This document shows, piece by piece, positions 17,918-27,559 of a stretch of DNA of 64,000 nucleotides; position 1 is the stretch's first letter, and each line of letters starts with the position of its first letter. The stretch is from Microbacterium sp. SL75 (GTDB taxonomy: Bacteria; Actinomycetota; Actinomycetes; Actinomycetales; Microbacteriaceae). The notes beneath the pieces were generated by a model. That model did not search any database, was not told the DNA's origin, and saw only the letters and a program-made list of their open reading frames with translations. Location: positions 496,001 to 560,000 of the forward strand of contig NZ_CP113067.1 in NCBI RefSeq assembly GCF_026625865.1. The letters are read 5' to 3'. Both the position numbers and the translations under genes were made by a program.

Positions 17918-19519
17918 TCAGTGACGCGAGGCGCCCCACGACGAGCCGAAGACCTGCTGTTCGATGGCGGGCCGGAGGTTCTGCTCCATCCTGTCATCGA
18001 CCATGTAGTCCTTCAGCGTGTCACCGGTCAGCGCGTTGCCGATCGCCGCCATGATCATCGACTGGTCGAGCGACAGGTATCGCTCGGCGACCGTGTCGCT
18101 CTTCACCGCGACGGCGTCGTAGAACCCGCCGGGCCCATAGGCGCCGAGCTTCTTCTCCAGGCCCCGCAGGTTCTTCAGCACACCGGCGCGGTCGTACGGC
18201 AACGCGAGGAACGCGGCATGCGGCGTGACGACGCCGTCACCGAAGGTGGGGTCGGGGTTCGTTCCATCGGCGCAGCCCGGGCGGTCGATGTCGACGTCGG
18301 TCTTCTCGGCATCCGAGGTGTATCCGTCGGAGCGCATGCCGGCGATGTCGACGCCGTACTCGGCGTAGCCGCCGAAGGGGTTGCTGGCGGGCGAGAAGCC
18401 CCAGAACCCGTACCCGGCCTCTTTCAGCCCGTGACGCTTCTGCACCTCGACGGTGATCGGGTGGTTCACGCCCCACGAGCGCGGGCCCCATTCGGTCTCG
18501 GGGATCAGCAGATCGGGCATGAGCGCCTCGAACATGCTCCCGCCCCAGCTCGGGGCGAACGACATGCCGTCGTAGGAATACACGCCCTCGTAGACGTCGA
18601 TGCCGTCGTAGGTGCGGGTCTCGCCGGTGGGCAGCTGCTCCTGCCACGCCCAGTCGCAGCCGGCGGGCATGGTGCGGTGGGTACCGTACAGCCCCGTTGC
18701 CGGGATCGCCCCCTCCGAGATGCCAAGGTAGGTCGCGATGCGGCTCTCGCTCACGGTCGTGTCGTAGTGGTGGCACGTGTAGAACGCGGTCTCGCCGCTG
18801 CCGTTGTACATCGGCGCCTCGACCGCGCAGCCGTCGCCGGGAGGGGCCTCCCAGAAGCCGCCGCGGTTCGTGCCGGCCGGGAGTCCCGCCGCCCCCGCCG
18901 CGTCGAAGAACGCCGAGAAGTCCATCGACCGGTAGAGCGTGTCGGCTCGATTGGCGAGTGTCGGCTCGGCCTCGCGAACGATCCTCAGCCCCGCCGCGAG
19001 CCAGCCGTTGTCGACGGTGCTGAGGAACGGGTGGATGACCTCGCCCGAGGTCGGGAAGATCTCGAGCTTGGCGCCGGTGTCGGGCGCGTACCAGTTGTAG
19101 TACATGCCGCTGGCGTCGTTGCGCTCCATCGTCTCGAGCGTCGACACCGTCGCGGTCAAGCGATCCCGCGCTTCGTCGGCGTCGATGATGCCGAGGTCGC
19201 GCGCGGTCACCGTCGACCACAGGTACCCGCCGATGTTGGTCGGCGAGGTGTAGCCGGATGCCGTGGACTCATCCAGCGCACCCCCGATGTTGTCGTCGGG
19301 AAGGCCGGTGTTCTCGTGGGCCATCGCCGCGAGCGAGGCCCAGGTGTCGGCGGCATAGCGCTCGAGGTCACGTACGCCGGAGCCGGCATGCGCGGGCGGA
19401 CCGGCGTGCCCCGGCGGACCGGGCTTCTCTCCCGGTGCGGCGACGGCGGGGGATGCCGCGGCGAGACCGCCCAGGACGAATCCGACGACCGCGGTGGATG
19501 CCGCGAGGGTGTGCTTCAT
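17918..19519 (-). CDS. Secreted glucoamylase-like (DUF3131/Glycoamylase) protein
   Basis: 533-aa exported protein with a Sec signal (residues 1-27, cleavage near PAVAA). The N-terminal part has NIGGYLWSTVTARDLGIID, typical of the DUF3131/Glycoamylase domain. The (alpha/alpha)6-barrel part has YDGMSFAPSWGGSMFEALMP and the late motif TPHAAFLALPYD. Relatives include GH144 beta-1,2-glucan hydrolases; the actual glucan is unknown. The ATG at 19519 follows GAGGAGAG. It stands alone on the minus strand with a possible operator at 19574-19591, and the neighbouring TetR may control it. Confidence 0.82.
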   Translation of the reverse strand: MKHTLAASTAVVGFVLGGLAAASPAVAAPGEKPGPPGHAGPPAHAGSGVRDLERYAADTWASLAAMAHENTGLPDDNIGGALDESTASGYTSPTNIGGYLWSTVTARDLGIIDADEARDRLTATVSTLETMERNDASGMYYNWYAPDTGAKLEIFPTSGEVIHPFLSTVDNGWLAAGLRIVREAEPTLANRADTLYRSMDFSAFFDAAGAAGLPAGTNRGGFWEAPPGDGCAVEAPMYNGSGETAFYTCHHYDTTVSESRIATYLGISEGAIPATGLYGTHRTMPAGCDWAWQEQLPTGETRTYDGIDVYEGVYSYDGMSFAPSWGGSMFEALMPDLLIPETEWGPRSWGVNHPITVEVQKRHGLKEAGYGFWGFSPASNPFGGYAEYGVDIAGMRSDGYTSDAEKTDVDIDRPGCADGTNPDPTFGDGVVTPHAAFLALPYDRAGVLKNLRGLEKKLGAYGPGGFYDAVAVKSDTVAERYLSLDQSMIMAAIGNALTGDTLKDYMVDDRMEQNLRPAIEQQVFGSSWGASRH

Positions 19520-19573
19520 GACTGGCTCTCCTCATCGAAAGCGCTCCGGGGGGACGGAGCTCACTGCTCTAAA

Positions 19574-19591
19574 ACCTTACACGCGAAAGGT
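19574..19591. promoter_or_regulatory. Candidate operator before glucoamylase-like gene
   Basis: ACCTT-N8-AAGGT inverted repeat in the only AT-rich patch of the 240-bp gap, 55-72 bases before the start at 19519. Its binder is unknown; the TetR-family product encoded just downstream is one candidate. Confidence 0.35.
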
Positions 19592-19644
19592 ATTCACGCA
19601 ACCCTCCCCCCGTCGCCCCGCGGGGTCGGCACTCGCGGCGTGAA

Positions 19645-19726
19645 CCGTCGTGCGGAGTTCGTTCGAGACGCGCCGATACATCGGCATCCCGAACGGCGTG
19701 TCAGGCCCACACTCCGCAGGACGGCG
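19645..19726. repeat. 83-bp nested palindrome, single copy (R5)
   Basis: Arms CCGTCGTGCGGAGTTC and ACTCCGCAGGACGG enclose GAGACGCGCCG...CGGCATCCCGAACGGCGTGTC. It lies between the PucR gene end and the start region of the glucoamylase-like gene, both on the minus strand. Confidence 0.82.
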
Positions 19727-19759
19727 CGCCGCCAGGCACTTGGCGCCCCCGCGACGGCC

Positions 19760-21268
19760 TCAGCGCAGCGCGCGGCAGGCGAGGTGCAGGGCGAGACGGG
19801 CGTCGGTGTCGGTGAGGTCGACGCCGAGCAACTCCTGCGCGCGAGCGATGCGCATCGCCACGGTATTGCGATGCAGGCCCAGGGCGGTCGCCGTGGCCGA
19901 GACGCCGGACTCGTGGTCGAGGTAGGCCGTCAACGTCTCGAGCAGTTCCGGGCCCTGCGAGGCGAGAGGAGCGAGGAGCGACTCGGCGGCGGGCACGAAG
20001 GTGTCGGACCCGGCCCACGACAGCAGCACCTGCTCGATGCCCAGGGCGTCGACGCGCACGAACCAGCCCGTCGCGGCGCGTCCGGCGGCGATGCGCGCGC
20101 CGTCGACCGCGCCGTCGATGCTGCGCAACAGCCCGCTCGCGCCACTGTCGAGCGACCCGACGCCGGTTGCGACGTCGAACGAGCGGCGCGCCTGGTCGTG
20201 CAGGGCGCGCACGGCGGCGACGTGCTCGTCGAGGCGGTCCGGTGCCGGCGGCTCGGCGAAGCTCAACCAGCCGGTCACGCCGCGGCCGCTGGTCACGGCC
20301 TGCGAGTCGACGGGGAGGGCAGCGAGGATCCGCCGAACGAAACGCAGCAGCTCGAGTGTCTCGAGCCGACGGCGCCCGGCGATGCGGAACGCGAGGTGGT
20401 ACCCACCCGTGCGCCAGCCCCGCTCGCTCATGCGCTGCTCGACATCGGGGTCGCGGGCGTCTCGGGCCTCGAGGAACTCCCGGAGCAGACCGGATGCCAC
20501 GGCGGCATCGCTCACGTCGGCCACCTCGTCGATGAGGATGCGCGCGGCCACCGCCGGCATCGCCACCTCCGCCGCCACGGCCAGGGCCGACAGCTGCGCG
20601 GCGCTGAGCCCCGCCCCGAAGACGGCCAGCCGCAGCCCCGCGCGGCTCGGGCTGTCGACGCGCACCGAAGCGGCCGCTCCTTCGGCGACCGAGACCACGT
20701 CCTGCCAGAGGCCGAAGTCGATCGCCGCTCTCACCGGCTCGGGCAGGTCACCACCGGCTTGCAGCAGCACGCCCTCGGCGTCGATGAGCGCGACACCGTG
20801 TCCGACGCTGGCCGAGAGGTGGCGCAGCAGGTCGGCCAGGTGCGCGGCGGAGTACTCGATCGACTGCGCCACGCGCCTGACGTACCCGAGCGTCAGGGCG
20901 TCACGACCCTGAACGAGCTCCCACCCGGCGCGGGCCAGGGCCATCGGGTCGTCGACGGCGAGCAGGGTGAGCCCCAGGCGGGCGGCGAGGCCGCGACTGC
21001 CGGCCCCCAGCACATCCGCCCCGGAGAGGGCGAGACCGCGAAAGCCGCGGTCGCGCACGCGGCGCACGAGGGCGTCCTGCTGCCAGGGCGCCGAGGGCGG
21101 TCGCTCGATGAGCGCGGCGAGGTCGCCGTCTCCCCGTTCGGGCAGCAGCGCTTCGCGCGCGGCGACCACCACACCGGCGAAGGCCTCGACGCCCGGGGCG
21201 TCGACCAGCACACGGACCCGGCCGTTCGTGGGGTGCGCCAGCAGCGCGCGCAGATCCAGGGGCGTCAC
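19760..21268 (-). CDS. PucR family transcriptional regulator
   Basis: 502-aa PucR-type regulator with an N-terminal PucR domain (about 1-120; RVLVDAPGVEAFAGVVVAARE), a GAF/GGDEF-like middle and the C-terminal PucR HTH (SATATALGLHRNTVAMRIARAQ). The GTG at 21268 is chosen because CGAGGAG lies before it and the domain starts at once; the longer frame is non-coding-like. It is the last gene of the NCS1-HyuA-DUF917 operon. PucR-type proteins often activate nitrogen-compound catabolism, which fits a role as the local regulator. Confidence 0.88.
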   Translation of the reverse strand: MTPLDLRALLAHPTNGRVRVLVDAPGVEAFAGVVVAAREALLPERGDGDLAALIERPPSAPWQQDALVRRVRDRGFRGLALSGADVLGAGSRGLAARLGLTLLAVDDPMALARAGWELVQGRDALTLGYVRRVAQSIEYSAAHLADLLRHLSASVGHGVALIDAEGVLLQAGGDLPEPVRAAIDFGLWQDVVSVAEGAAASVRVDSPSRAGLRLAVFGAGLSAAQLSALAVAAEVAMPAVAARILIDEVADVSDAAVASGLLREFLEARDARDPDVEQRMSERGWRTGGYHLAFRIAGRRRLETLELLRFVRRILAALPVDSQAVTSGRGVTGWLSFAEPPAPDRLDEHVAAVRALHDQARRSFDVATGVGSLDSGASGLLRSIDGAVDGARIAAGRAATGWFVRVDALGIEQVLLSWAGSDTFVPAAESLLAPLASQGPELLETLTAYLDHESGVSATATALGLHRNTVAMRIARAQELLGVDLTDTDARLALHLACRALR

Positions 21269-21311
21269 GGCGCTCTCCTCGGTTGGCGGGGCGAAAATCG
21301 CAGCGCGGTCG

Positions 21312-22325
21312 TCACGACTCCACCTCCAGATCGGGCAACCCATAGACGGCGGGCACCACGTGCGCGAGGCGGCCGGCGGCGGCCGTCCACCACGCCGGCG
21401 CCGGAAGCGACACCACGCGCACGTGACGGGCGAGCGTGACCGCATCGACCTGAAGCACGTCGCCCGACACGCTGTCGATCGCCACGAGGATGTCGGGGGA
21501 TGCCGCGATCGTCCGCCCGTCGCGGGTCACCGCGAGGAACTCCGACCGTGCGACCAGGCGCAGCAGCGCACCGTCGTCGCCGGTCAGCTCGACCGATCGG
21601 ACGAAGGGGTCGTCGGGAACGGCGTCCACCGCACTCACCCGTCCCGCCGCGAGGACCCGCCCACCGGGGAGGCTCTCGCCGAAGACATCGGCGTCGCCCA
21701 GCGCGGCCGCCCGGGCGAAGGTGCCCGGGATGCCATGGGCCGCCAGGTCGCCGACGGTGAAGCCCGCGACGAGAACGGCGCCGGCACCCCCGGCTCGGAT
21801 GAGACTCGCGCGTACGAGGCTCTCGACGTCGGCGGGCCGCGGGGATTCCACGACCATGACGCCCCCTCCGGTGTCGGCGACCAGCACCACACCGGGCACG
21901 GCGTCGACCACCAGGGAGAGCTGGTCGATCCCGGGCAGCGCGCGACCCATCAGATCGGCGTCGACGAGCGTGTGGTCGCGGGCGAGGAGGAACGGCGTGA
22001 GGCCGTTCAGGCCGGCCCCCTCCATCGCGCACACGGCCACTGCCGCCACCCCGGTCCAGCGCTCGGCCGCAGCCAGCAGCGGCACGAAGGCGTCTTCAGC
22101 GGGCACGCGTTCGCCCAGCAGGTAGGTCGACCCGGCGAAACCGACGGCGACGCAGGGGGTGAGCGGGTCGAGGTCGTCGACGTCATGCACCTCGACCGGG
22201 CCGTCGAGCAGTTCGGCGGCCATGAGCTCGAGCAGGGTGGTGGCCCCGCCCCCGCCCGAGCCGAGCAGCGAGAACCCCCGGGCCAGCGCCGGCAGGCGGT
22301 CGGGCCCGAGGGTTCTCATGCTCAC
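21312..22325 (-). CDS. DUF917 family protein, divergent third paralog
   Basis: 337-aa member of DUF917 (PF06032). It keeps the glycine-rich GSGGGGATT near residue 22 and DADLMGRALPGIDQL near 122, but the QMGAPTVMVEK and ESAEPITTEGLRYGQRVRV blocks of the two upstream paralogs are lost or altered. That suggests another substrate or a non-catalytic partner role. The GTG at 22325 overlaps the previous stop (GTGA); an ATG two codons later is the alternative. Confidence 0.8.
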   Translation of the reverse strand: MSMRTLGPDRLPALARGFSLLGSGGGGATTLLELMAAELLDGPVEVHDVDDLDPLTPCVAVGFAGSTYLLGERVPAEDAFVPLLAAAERWTGVAAVAVCAMEGAGLNGLTPFLLARDHTLVDADLMGRALPGIDQLSLVVDAVPGVVLVADTGGGVMVVESPRPADVESLVRASLIRAGGAGAVLVAGFTVGDLAAHGIPGTFARAAALGDADVFGESLPGGRVLAAGRVSAVDAVPDDPFVRSVELTGDDGALLRLVARSEFLAVTRDGRTIAASPDILVAIDSVSGDVLQVDAVTLARHVRVVSLPAPAWWTAAAGRLAHVVPAVYGLPDLEVES

Positions 22326-23449
22326 AGGGTAATCAGCGCGCGGGCGTCCTCCGGCTCGAGCTGCTCGACCGGGGTGAACGCGTCGGCGAGACCGAACGCC
22401 GAAGGGCCGAATGCGGCGAGCGCGCCGGGGGTGCGCATGATGTCGGGCGTCGAGATGCCGAGCACGCGCACGCGCTGGCCGTAGCGCAGGCCCTCCGTCG
22501 TGATGGGCTCGGCGGACTCGATGTCGGTGATGCAGATGAGGTCGGGCACGATCGCCACGAGCACGCCGTCACGGTGGGCGACGAGGTTCTCGTTCTGGAA
22601 CGCCACCTCGAGGGTCGAGTCGTCCTCGGGCCCGAGGGCGGCGATGGTCGCCCGTCCCTTCGCGAAGCCGTCGGTGGTGCGCCGCTCGACGTCGGCGACC
22701 TTCCCCACGAACAGCTCCCGCACATGCGGATAGAGGGTGGTCGAGAGGGTCTCGGCGATGGCCTCGAACGGCGAGCGATGCTGCTCACGGGCCTCGCGGA
22801 TGCCACGACCCAGTGCCAGCGCCATCGACAGCGTCCGCGGGATCGCCGTGCGGCGCACGTCGGCCCCGGTCATGGCGTACTCGGCGATGTGCGACACTCC
22901 GCCGAGGCGGATCGTGACACCACGGGCCAGCCACTCCATCTGACGGTCGTCGTCGCCGGTGTCGATGACGGCGGTCTCGCCGCGCTCCCCCGCGAGGGCG
23001 AGGGGCGAACCGTGCACGCCGTAGACGGCGAAGGTCTCCATCGACAGTTCCGGGAAGGCGCGGCCCATGCCGTCGGCATCCACCACCGGGAGACCGGTCT
23101 CGGCGGCGACGAGGAGCGGGATCATCGAGTTGATGCCCCCGCACTCGATCGGCATGGTCGCATCGGCGGTGCGGCCGAGGTGCTTCTCGAGGGTGCGCAG
23201 CGCAAGCGTGGGCTCGGTGCCGGCCGGGATCTTCTCGACCATCACGGTCGGGGCGCCCATCTGCGCGGTGGGGATCACGAACAGGTCGTCGGCGATCTCG
23301 TCGGGGTCGAGCACGGTGATGCTCCCCGCGCCGAGCACGCGCTCCACGAGCTTCTGCCCGATGTAGGGGTCGCCGCCGCCCCCGGTTCCCAGCAACGTTG
23401 CGCCGCGGGCCAGGTCGGGGAGGTCGGCGGCAGTCAGGGTCCAGCTCAT
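22322..23449 (-). CDS. DUF917 family protein (second paralog)
   Basis: 375-aa DUF917 protein. It has GTGGGGDPYIGQ near residue 20, AQMGAPTVMVEKIPAGTE, ECGGINSMIPLLVA, DADGMGRAFPELSMETF and a late ESAEPITTEGLRYGQRVRV. Some DUF917 members are described, to my memory, as S-methyl-thiohydantoin desulfurases of ergothioneine breakdown. With a hydantoinase and an NCS1 permease in the operon, action on a hydantoin or thiohydantoin ring is plausible but inferred. The ATG at 23449 overlaps the preceding stop (ATGA). Confidence 0.87.
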   Translation of the reverse strand: MSWTLTAADLPDLARGATLLGTGGGGDPYIGQKLVERVLGAGSITVLDPDEIADDLFVIPTAQMGAPTVMVEKIPAGTEPTLALRTLEKHLGRTADATMPIECGGINSMIPLLVAAETGLPVVDADGMGRAFPELSMETFAVYGVHGSPLALAGERGETAVIDTGDDDRQMEWLARGVTIRLGGVSHIAEYAMTGADVRRTAIPRTLSMALALGRGIREAREQHRSPFEAIAETLSTTLYPHVRELFVGKVADVERRTTDGFAKGRATIAALGPEDDSTLEVAFQNENLVAHRDGVLVAIVPDLICITDIESAEPITTEGLRYGQRVRVLGISTPDIMRTPGALAAFGPSAFGLADAFTPVEQLEPEDARALITL

Positions 23450-24534
23450 GCGGCGGTCTCCGAGTTCTCGATGGTTCCGTCGAAGCGGTGGGAGGGCAGG
23501 TCGTAGCCGAAATAGCCGGGTCCGACCATGGCGAGGGCGTCGGCACCGTGCCAGCGCTCGTCGCTCGGCGCGGCGACCACGCGCACGCGCTGGCCGTAGC
23601 GAAGCCCCTCGGTGGTGATGGGCTCGGCGCTCTCGGCGTCGAGCACGATGATGAGGTCGGGGGTCGTGACAAGGATGCCGGTGGTCGTGCGCGCGATGAG
23701 GTGCTCGTTCTGGAACGACAGCGTCAGCGTGTCGCCCGGGCCCTCGATGCGGGCGTTGCCGCGGGCGAAGCCCGCGGTGGTCCCGCGCTCGACGTCGACG
23801 ACCTTGCCCTCGAAGACCTCGCGCCCGCCGAGGGCGGCGACGACCGCGGCGACCGGGTCGGTCTTCGCGTCGCGCGCCGCGACGATGCCGCGTCCGATGG
23901 ACAGGCACGCCGACAGCGATGCGGGCACGAGCGCCTCGCGTGCGCTCGCCCCCGACATGGCGAAACCGGCGAGCATGACCGAGCACCCCATCTCGACGCA
24001 CGCGACGCGCGCGATGCGTTCGGTCCAGGTGTTGTCGATCGTGGACAGCACGGCGGTGTTGCCCTTCTCGTCGGCGAAGGCGAGGGGCGATGCGGTGATG
24101 CCGTAGAGCGTAGGGAGCACCATCTGCAGCTCGGGAAACGCGCGGCCCATGCCGTCGGCATCCAGCAGCGGCAGGCCCAGGGCTGCTGCGGCGGCGATCG
24201 GGATGGTCGAGTTGACCCCGCCGGCCTCGGCGCACGCGATGTGGGTGACGGGGCGCCCGAGCGAGGCGCCGAGCGCGTGCACGGGTGCGACGACCTCTTC
24301 GAGGCTCGGGAGCTTCTCGACCATGACGGTCGGGGCCCCCATCATCGCGACGGTCAGCACGAGGGCGTCGTCGGGCAGTTCGTCGAGGCCCACGACCGTG
24401 ACCGCCCCGTGGACGGCCAGTGCCTGGCGGGCGAGCAGCGCGCCGATGTACGGGTCTCCCCCGCCGCCGGTGCCGAGCACCGCGGCGCCGCGGGCGAGGT
24501 CGCCCACGACCGACGGGGTGAGCTGCCAGCTCAC
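23446..24534 (-). CDS. DUF917 family protein (first paralog)
   Basis: 362-aa paralog of the next gene with the same motif order: GTGGGGDPYIGALL, AMMGAPTVMVEKLPS, EAGGVNSTIPIAAA, DADGMGRAFPELQM and AESAEPITTEGLRYGQRVRV. The GTG at 24534 overlaps the hyuA stop as GTGA, so all four genes are translationally coupled. The two close paralogs may form a heteromer or act on successive substrates. Confidence 0.87.
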   Translation of the reverse strand: MSWQLTPSVVGDLARGAAVLGTGGGGDPYIGALLARQALAVHGAVTVVGLDELPDDALVLTVAMMGAPTVMVEKLPSLEEVVAPVHALGASLGRPVTHIACAEAGGVNSTIPIAAAAALGLPLLDADGMGRAFPELQMVLPTLYGITASPLAFADEKGNTAVLSTIDNTWTERIARVACVEMGCSVMLAGFAMSGASAREALVPASLSACLSIGRGIVAARDAKTDPVAAVVAALGGREVFEGKVVDVERGTTAGFARGNARIEGPGDTLTLSFQNEHLIARTTTGILVTTPDLIIVLDAESAEPITTEGLRYGQRVRVVAAPSDERWHGADALAMVGPGYFGYDLPSHRFDGTIENSETAA

Positions 24535-26084
24535 GCCCGCACGCCCATGTCGAGATCGCCCACGGCCTTCACGCGCACCCGGGTGGCGTTACCCGGCAGG
24601 TAGGGGATCGGCACCTCGTCGAAGTCGACGATCGACACCGACGACGGTCGCGCGCCCGCGGCGATGGCCTTGTCGACGGCCTCGGCGCGGATCGCGGCGA
24701 TGCCTTCGTCGCGGCGGCCGGGCTCGATCGCGTAGACCTTGTCGATCTCGCCGCCCACTTGGGCGATGGACGCGCCGATGGCGTTGGCGACCGCGTAGTT
24801 GAGGGGGCGATGCACAGCGCCGAACATGGGCAGTTCCTCGGGGAGGAGGATGCTGCCGCCGCCGACGGCGACGACCGGGATCGGCTCGGGCGAGGTGCGC
24901 ATGCGGTCGACGGCCTCGGCCACGCGATCGGCGATGCGTACGAGCACGCGCTGGACGAAGTGGGGGTCGAGGTGCGCGACGCGGGAGGGGTCGCCCACGT
25001 TCGCGCGACCTGCCGCGACGGCGATGTCGGTCGCGGTGAGCGTGGAGCCGCCGAACACCAGCGCCTCCTCGGTCAGGCGGTAACCGACCGATGCGGGCCC
25101 CACCTCCGCGGTCTCTTCATCGACGATCGATCCGCCGCCGATGCCGATCGAGAGCACGTCCGGCATCCGGAAGTTGGTGCGGATGCCGGCGACCTTGACC
25201 TCGTTCGCCGTCTCGCGGGGGAAGCCGGCGTTGAGCAGACCGATGTCGGCCGTCGTGCCGCCGATGTCGACCACCGCGCACGTCTGCAGGCCGCTGGTGA
25301 GCGCGGCGCCGCGCATCGAGTTGGTGGGACCCGATGCGAAGGTGGCGACGGGATACAGGCGCACGTAGTCCTCGTCCATCAGCGTGCCGTCGTTCTGGCT
25401 GAGGAAGATCGGGGCCTCGATCCCCTCCGCGCGCACCGCCGCGGTGAGCCCGTCGACGATCTCGGAGGCGAGTTCGCGGAGCGCGGCGTTGATGATCGTC
25501 GCGTTCTCGCGCTCGAGCAGACCGATCCGGCCGATCTCGTGCGAGAGCGAGATGGCCACGTCGGGCCCCAGCACGTCGCCGAGGATCTCGGCCGCGCGCA
25601 CCTCGAGGTCGTGATTGACCGGCGAGAACACCGACGAGATCGCCACGGAGCGCACGCCGTTCGCTTTCATGTCGTCGGCGATGCCGCGCAGCTCGTCCTC
25701 ATCGAGCGGCGAGATCGGCCGCCCGTCGAACTCGTAGCCGCCGTGGGCGAGGTAGCTGCGCGCCTGGATCGCGTCGGTGAGGACGCTCGGCCAGTCCACG
25801 AGCGGCGGCAGGGCCTTCGTGGCGGGAAGACCGAGCCGCACCGCGGCGGTCGGGGCGAGCCGCTGGGCCTGCACGAGCGCGTTGATGAAGTGGGTCGTGC
25901 CGATCATGACCGCGTCGATGTCGGAGCCGGCGAAGTCGCGTTCGGCGCGCAGGGCGGCGATCGCGTCGACGATACCGGTGGTGACATCCGGGCTGGTGGA
26001 CTTCTTCACGCCGGCGAGGGTGTCCTTGCCGTCCATGAGCACTGCGTCGGTGTTGGTGCCGCCGACGTCGATGCCGATGTGCAT
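24531..26084 (-). CDS. Hydantoinase/oxoprolinase family protein, HyuA-type
   Basis: 517-aa HyuA-family protein with an actin-like ATPase fold. The N-terminal phosphate motif is GIDVGGTNTDAVLMDG (4-19), the middle has RENATIINAALRELA, the second ATP motif is CAVVDIGGTTADIGLLN, and VLSIGIGGGSIVDEE follows. This family opens hydantoin or 5-oxoproline rings with ATP; single-subunit 517-aa members commonly neighbour DUF917 genes. The ATG at 26084 is unambiguous. It lies 32 bp after the permease. Confidence 0.88.
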   Translation of the reverse strand: MHIGIDVGGTNTDAVLMDGKDTLAGVKKSTSPDVTTGIVDAIAALRAERDFAGSDIDAVMIGTTHFINALVQAQRLAPTAAVRLGLPATKALPPLVDWPSVLTDAIQARSYLAHGGYEFDGRPISPLDEDELRGIADDMKANGVRSVAISSVFSPVNHDLEVRAAEILGDVLGPDVAISLSHEIGRIGLLERENATIINAALRELASEIVDGLTAAVRAEGIEAPIFLSQNDGTLMDEDYVRLYPVATFASGPTNSMRGAALTSGLQTCAVVDIGGTTADIGLLNAGFPRETANEVKVAGIRTNFRMPDVLSIGIGGGSIVDEETAEVGPASVGYRLTEEALVFGGSTLTATDIAVAAGRANVGDPSRVAHLDPHFVQRVLVRIADRVAEAVDRMRTSPEPIPVVAVGGGSILLPEELPMFGAVHRPLNYAVANAIGASIAQVGGEIDKVYAIEPGRRDEGIAAIRAEAVDKAIAAGARPSSVSIVDFDEVPIPYLPGNATRVRVKAVGDLDMGVRA

Positions 26085-26116
26085 GGGTGGAGCTCTTTTC
26101 GTTCGGAGGGGGTGGG

Positions 26117-27457
26117 TCAGGATGCCACGGGGGCGGCGTCGCGCATGGAAGCCTGCGCGGTGGTCGCCTCGCCGACACCGCGCACCCAGCCGAGCTTGCC
26201 GGCGACGGTGTACAGCACGATCGAGAGCACGAGCGAGGAGATCGCCGGAATACCCCAGGTCACGAAGTAGCCGACGAGGGCCGAGACGAGCCAGACCACC
26301 AGGGTCACGGGAACCAGGCGGGGAGCGGTGAGCGGCAGGCGGCCCTCGGCGCGCGAGGCGTCGAGCTCGCCGCGCCAGCGACGCACGATGAAGTATTCGG
26401 CGACCATGATTCCGGCGATGGGCGGGAAGACGACGCCGAGGATGATGAGGAAGCCGGTGAACTGCGACAGGATGCCGGCGGCCGCGAGGATCGACCCGAC
26501 CACGCCGAGCACGATGGTGGTGCTGACACGGTTCAGGTTCTTGCCGAACGCGGTGGAGATGAAGTTCACCAGGCCGAGGGTCGACGAGTACAGGTTCCAG
26601 TCGTTGATCTTCAGCGTGCCGGTGATGACGATGATGAGTCCCACGAGGCCGACCGACGACGTGACGATCGCGACGATGTTGCCCGTCTGCGCGGCGTGGG
26701 CCAGCAGCACTCCCGAGAGGCCGATGACGAACTCGCCGAGCGAGACGCCCACGACGGTCTGCTTGACGACGTCGGCCTTGGAGCGGTTGAAGCGGGTCAT
26801 GTCGGCGGTGATGATGGCGCCGACGATGAGGCCTCCGGCGACGATCGCCGTTCCCTGCCACACCGACATGGTGGGTCCGGGGGCGGGCGAGGTGAGCAGG
26901 TCGCCGATCGAGTGGTTGCTGAGCTCGGTGATGATCGACCAGCCCACGAGCACGAGGAACAGGGGCACGGTGATGTTGGCGAGCCACTGCATTCCGACGA
27001 AGCCGACGGCCACGATCGCGGTGACGGCGAGACCGAACAGCAGGCTCCACGCCCACATCGGCATCAGACCCGGCAGCAGCGAGTCGAGCGACTCGGCCGA
27101 GATGGCCGACTGGATGCCGAACCAGCCGATGAGGCTGATACCGATCGCGAGCCCGACCAGGGAGGCCCCGATCTCGCCGAAACCGGTCCAGCGGGCCAGC
27201 AGCGCGGTGTTGAGCCCCTCCTTCTGCCCGATGATGCCGACGATGCACATGATGACCTCGAGGATGATCGAGCCGAGCAGCAGCGCCAGGAACGCCTCGC
27301 TGAAGGTCATCGCGTACCCGAGGGTGGCACCGAGGAGGAATTGCGACAGGGCCGAGACCTGGCCGAAGCGCTGCACGGCGATGCCGAACCAGTGCTTCTG
27401 GGCGTCGGGTGTCACGCGGCTGAGGGCGAAGTCGTCGGCGTGGGCCATACGTGCCAT
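26117..27457 (-). CDS. NCS1 family (cytosine/purine/hydantoin-type) permease
   Basis: 446-aa membrane protein with about 12 helices, similar to CodB-like NCS1 transporters that carry nucleobases, allantoin or hydantoins by cation symport. Seen: ALSQFLLGATLGYAMTF in the first helix, GFGEIGASLVGLAIG, TADMTRFNRSKADVV and TGTLKINDWNLYSS. The ATG at 27457 has AAAGGA eight bases upstream; a second ATG three codons on is less well placed. It is first in the six-gene operon, which points to uptake of the compound the enzymes break down. Confidence 0.88.
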   Translation of the reverse strand: MARMAHADDFALSRVTPDAQKHWFGIAVQRFGQVSALSQFLLGATLGYAMTFSEAFLALLLGSIILEVIMCIVGIIGQKEGLNTALLARWTGFGEIGASLVGLAIGISLIGWFGIQSAISAESLDSLLPGLMPMWAWSLLFGLAVTAIVAVGFVGMQWLANITVPLFLVLVGWSIITELSNHSIGDLLTSPAPGPTMSVWQGTAIVAGGLIVGAIITADMTRFNRSKADVVKQTVVGVSLGEFVIGLSGVLLAHAAQTGNIVAIVTSSVGLVGLIIVITGTLKINDWNLYSSTLGLVNFISTAFGKNLNRVSTTIVLGVVGSILAAAGILSQFTGFLIILGVVFPPIAGIMVAEYFIVRRWRGELDASRAEGRLPLTAPRLVPVTLVVWLVSALVGYFVTWGIPAISSLVLSIVLYTVAGKLGWVRGVGEATTAQASMRDAAPVAS

Positions 27458-27559
27458 GGGAGTGTCCTTTTGCGGAAGAGGGACGGTGCGGGTGCTGGAC
27501 ACGTTATTGCCGCCGCTCGACGCACGACATGGGCACCTCGCCCCACATTGCCTCGCCGT

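Noticed and set aside
17921..21439. 1172-codon open frame on the plus strand
   Set aside because: It is antisense to the glucoamylase-like and PucR genes and reads as Arg/Gly/His-rich sequence without any domain; a high-GC shadow. The same applies to other long frames such as 218-2917, 9340-12129 and 45836-48232.
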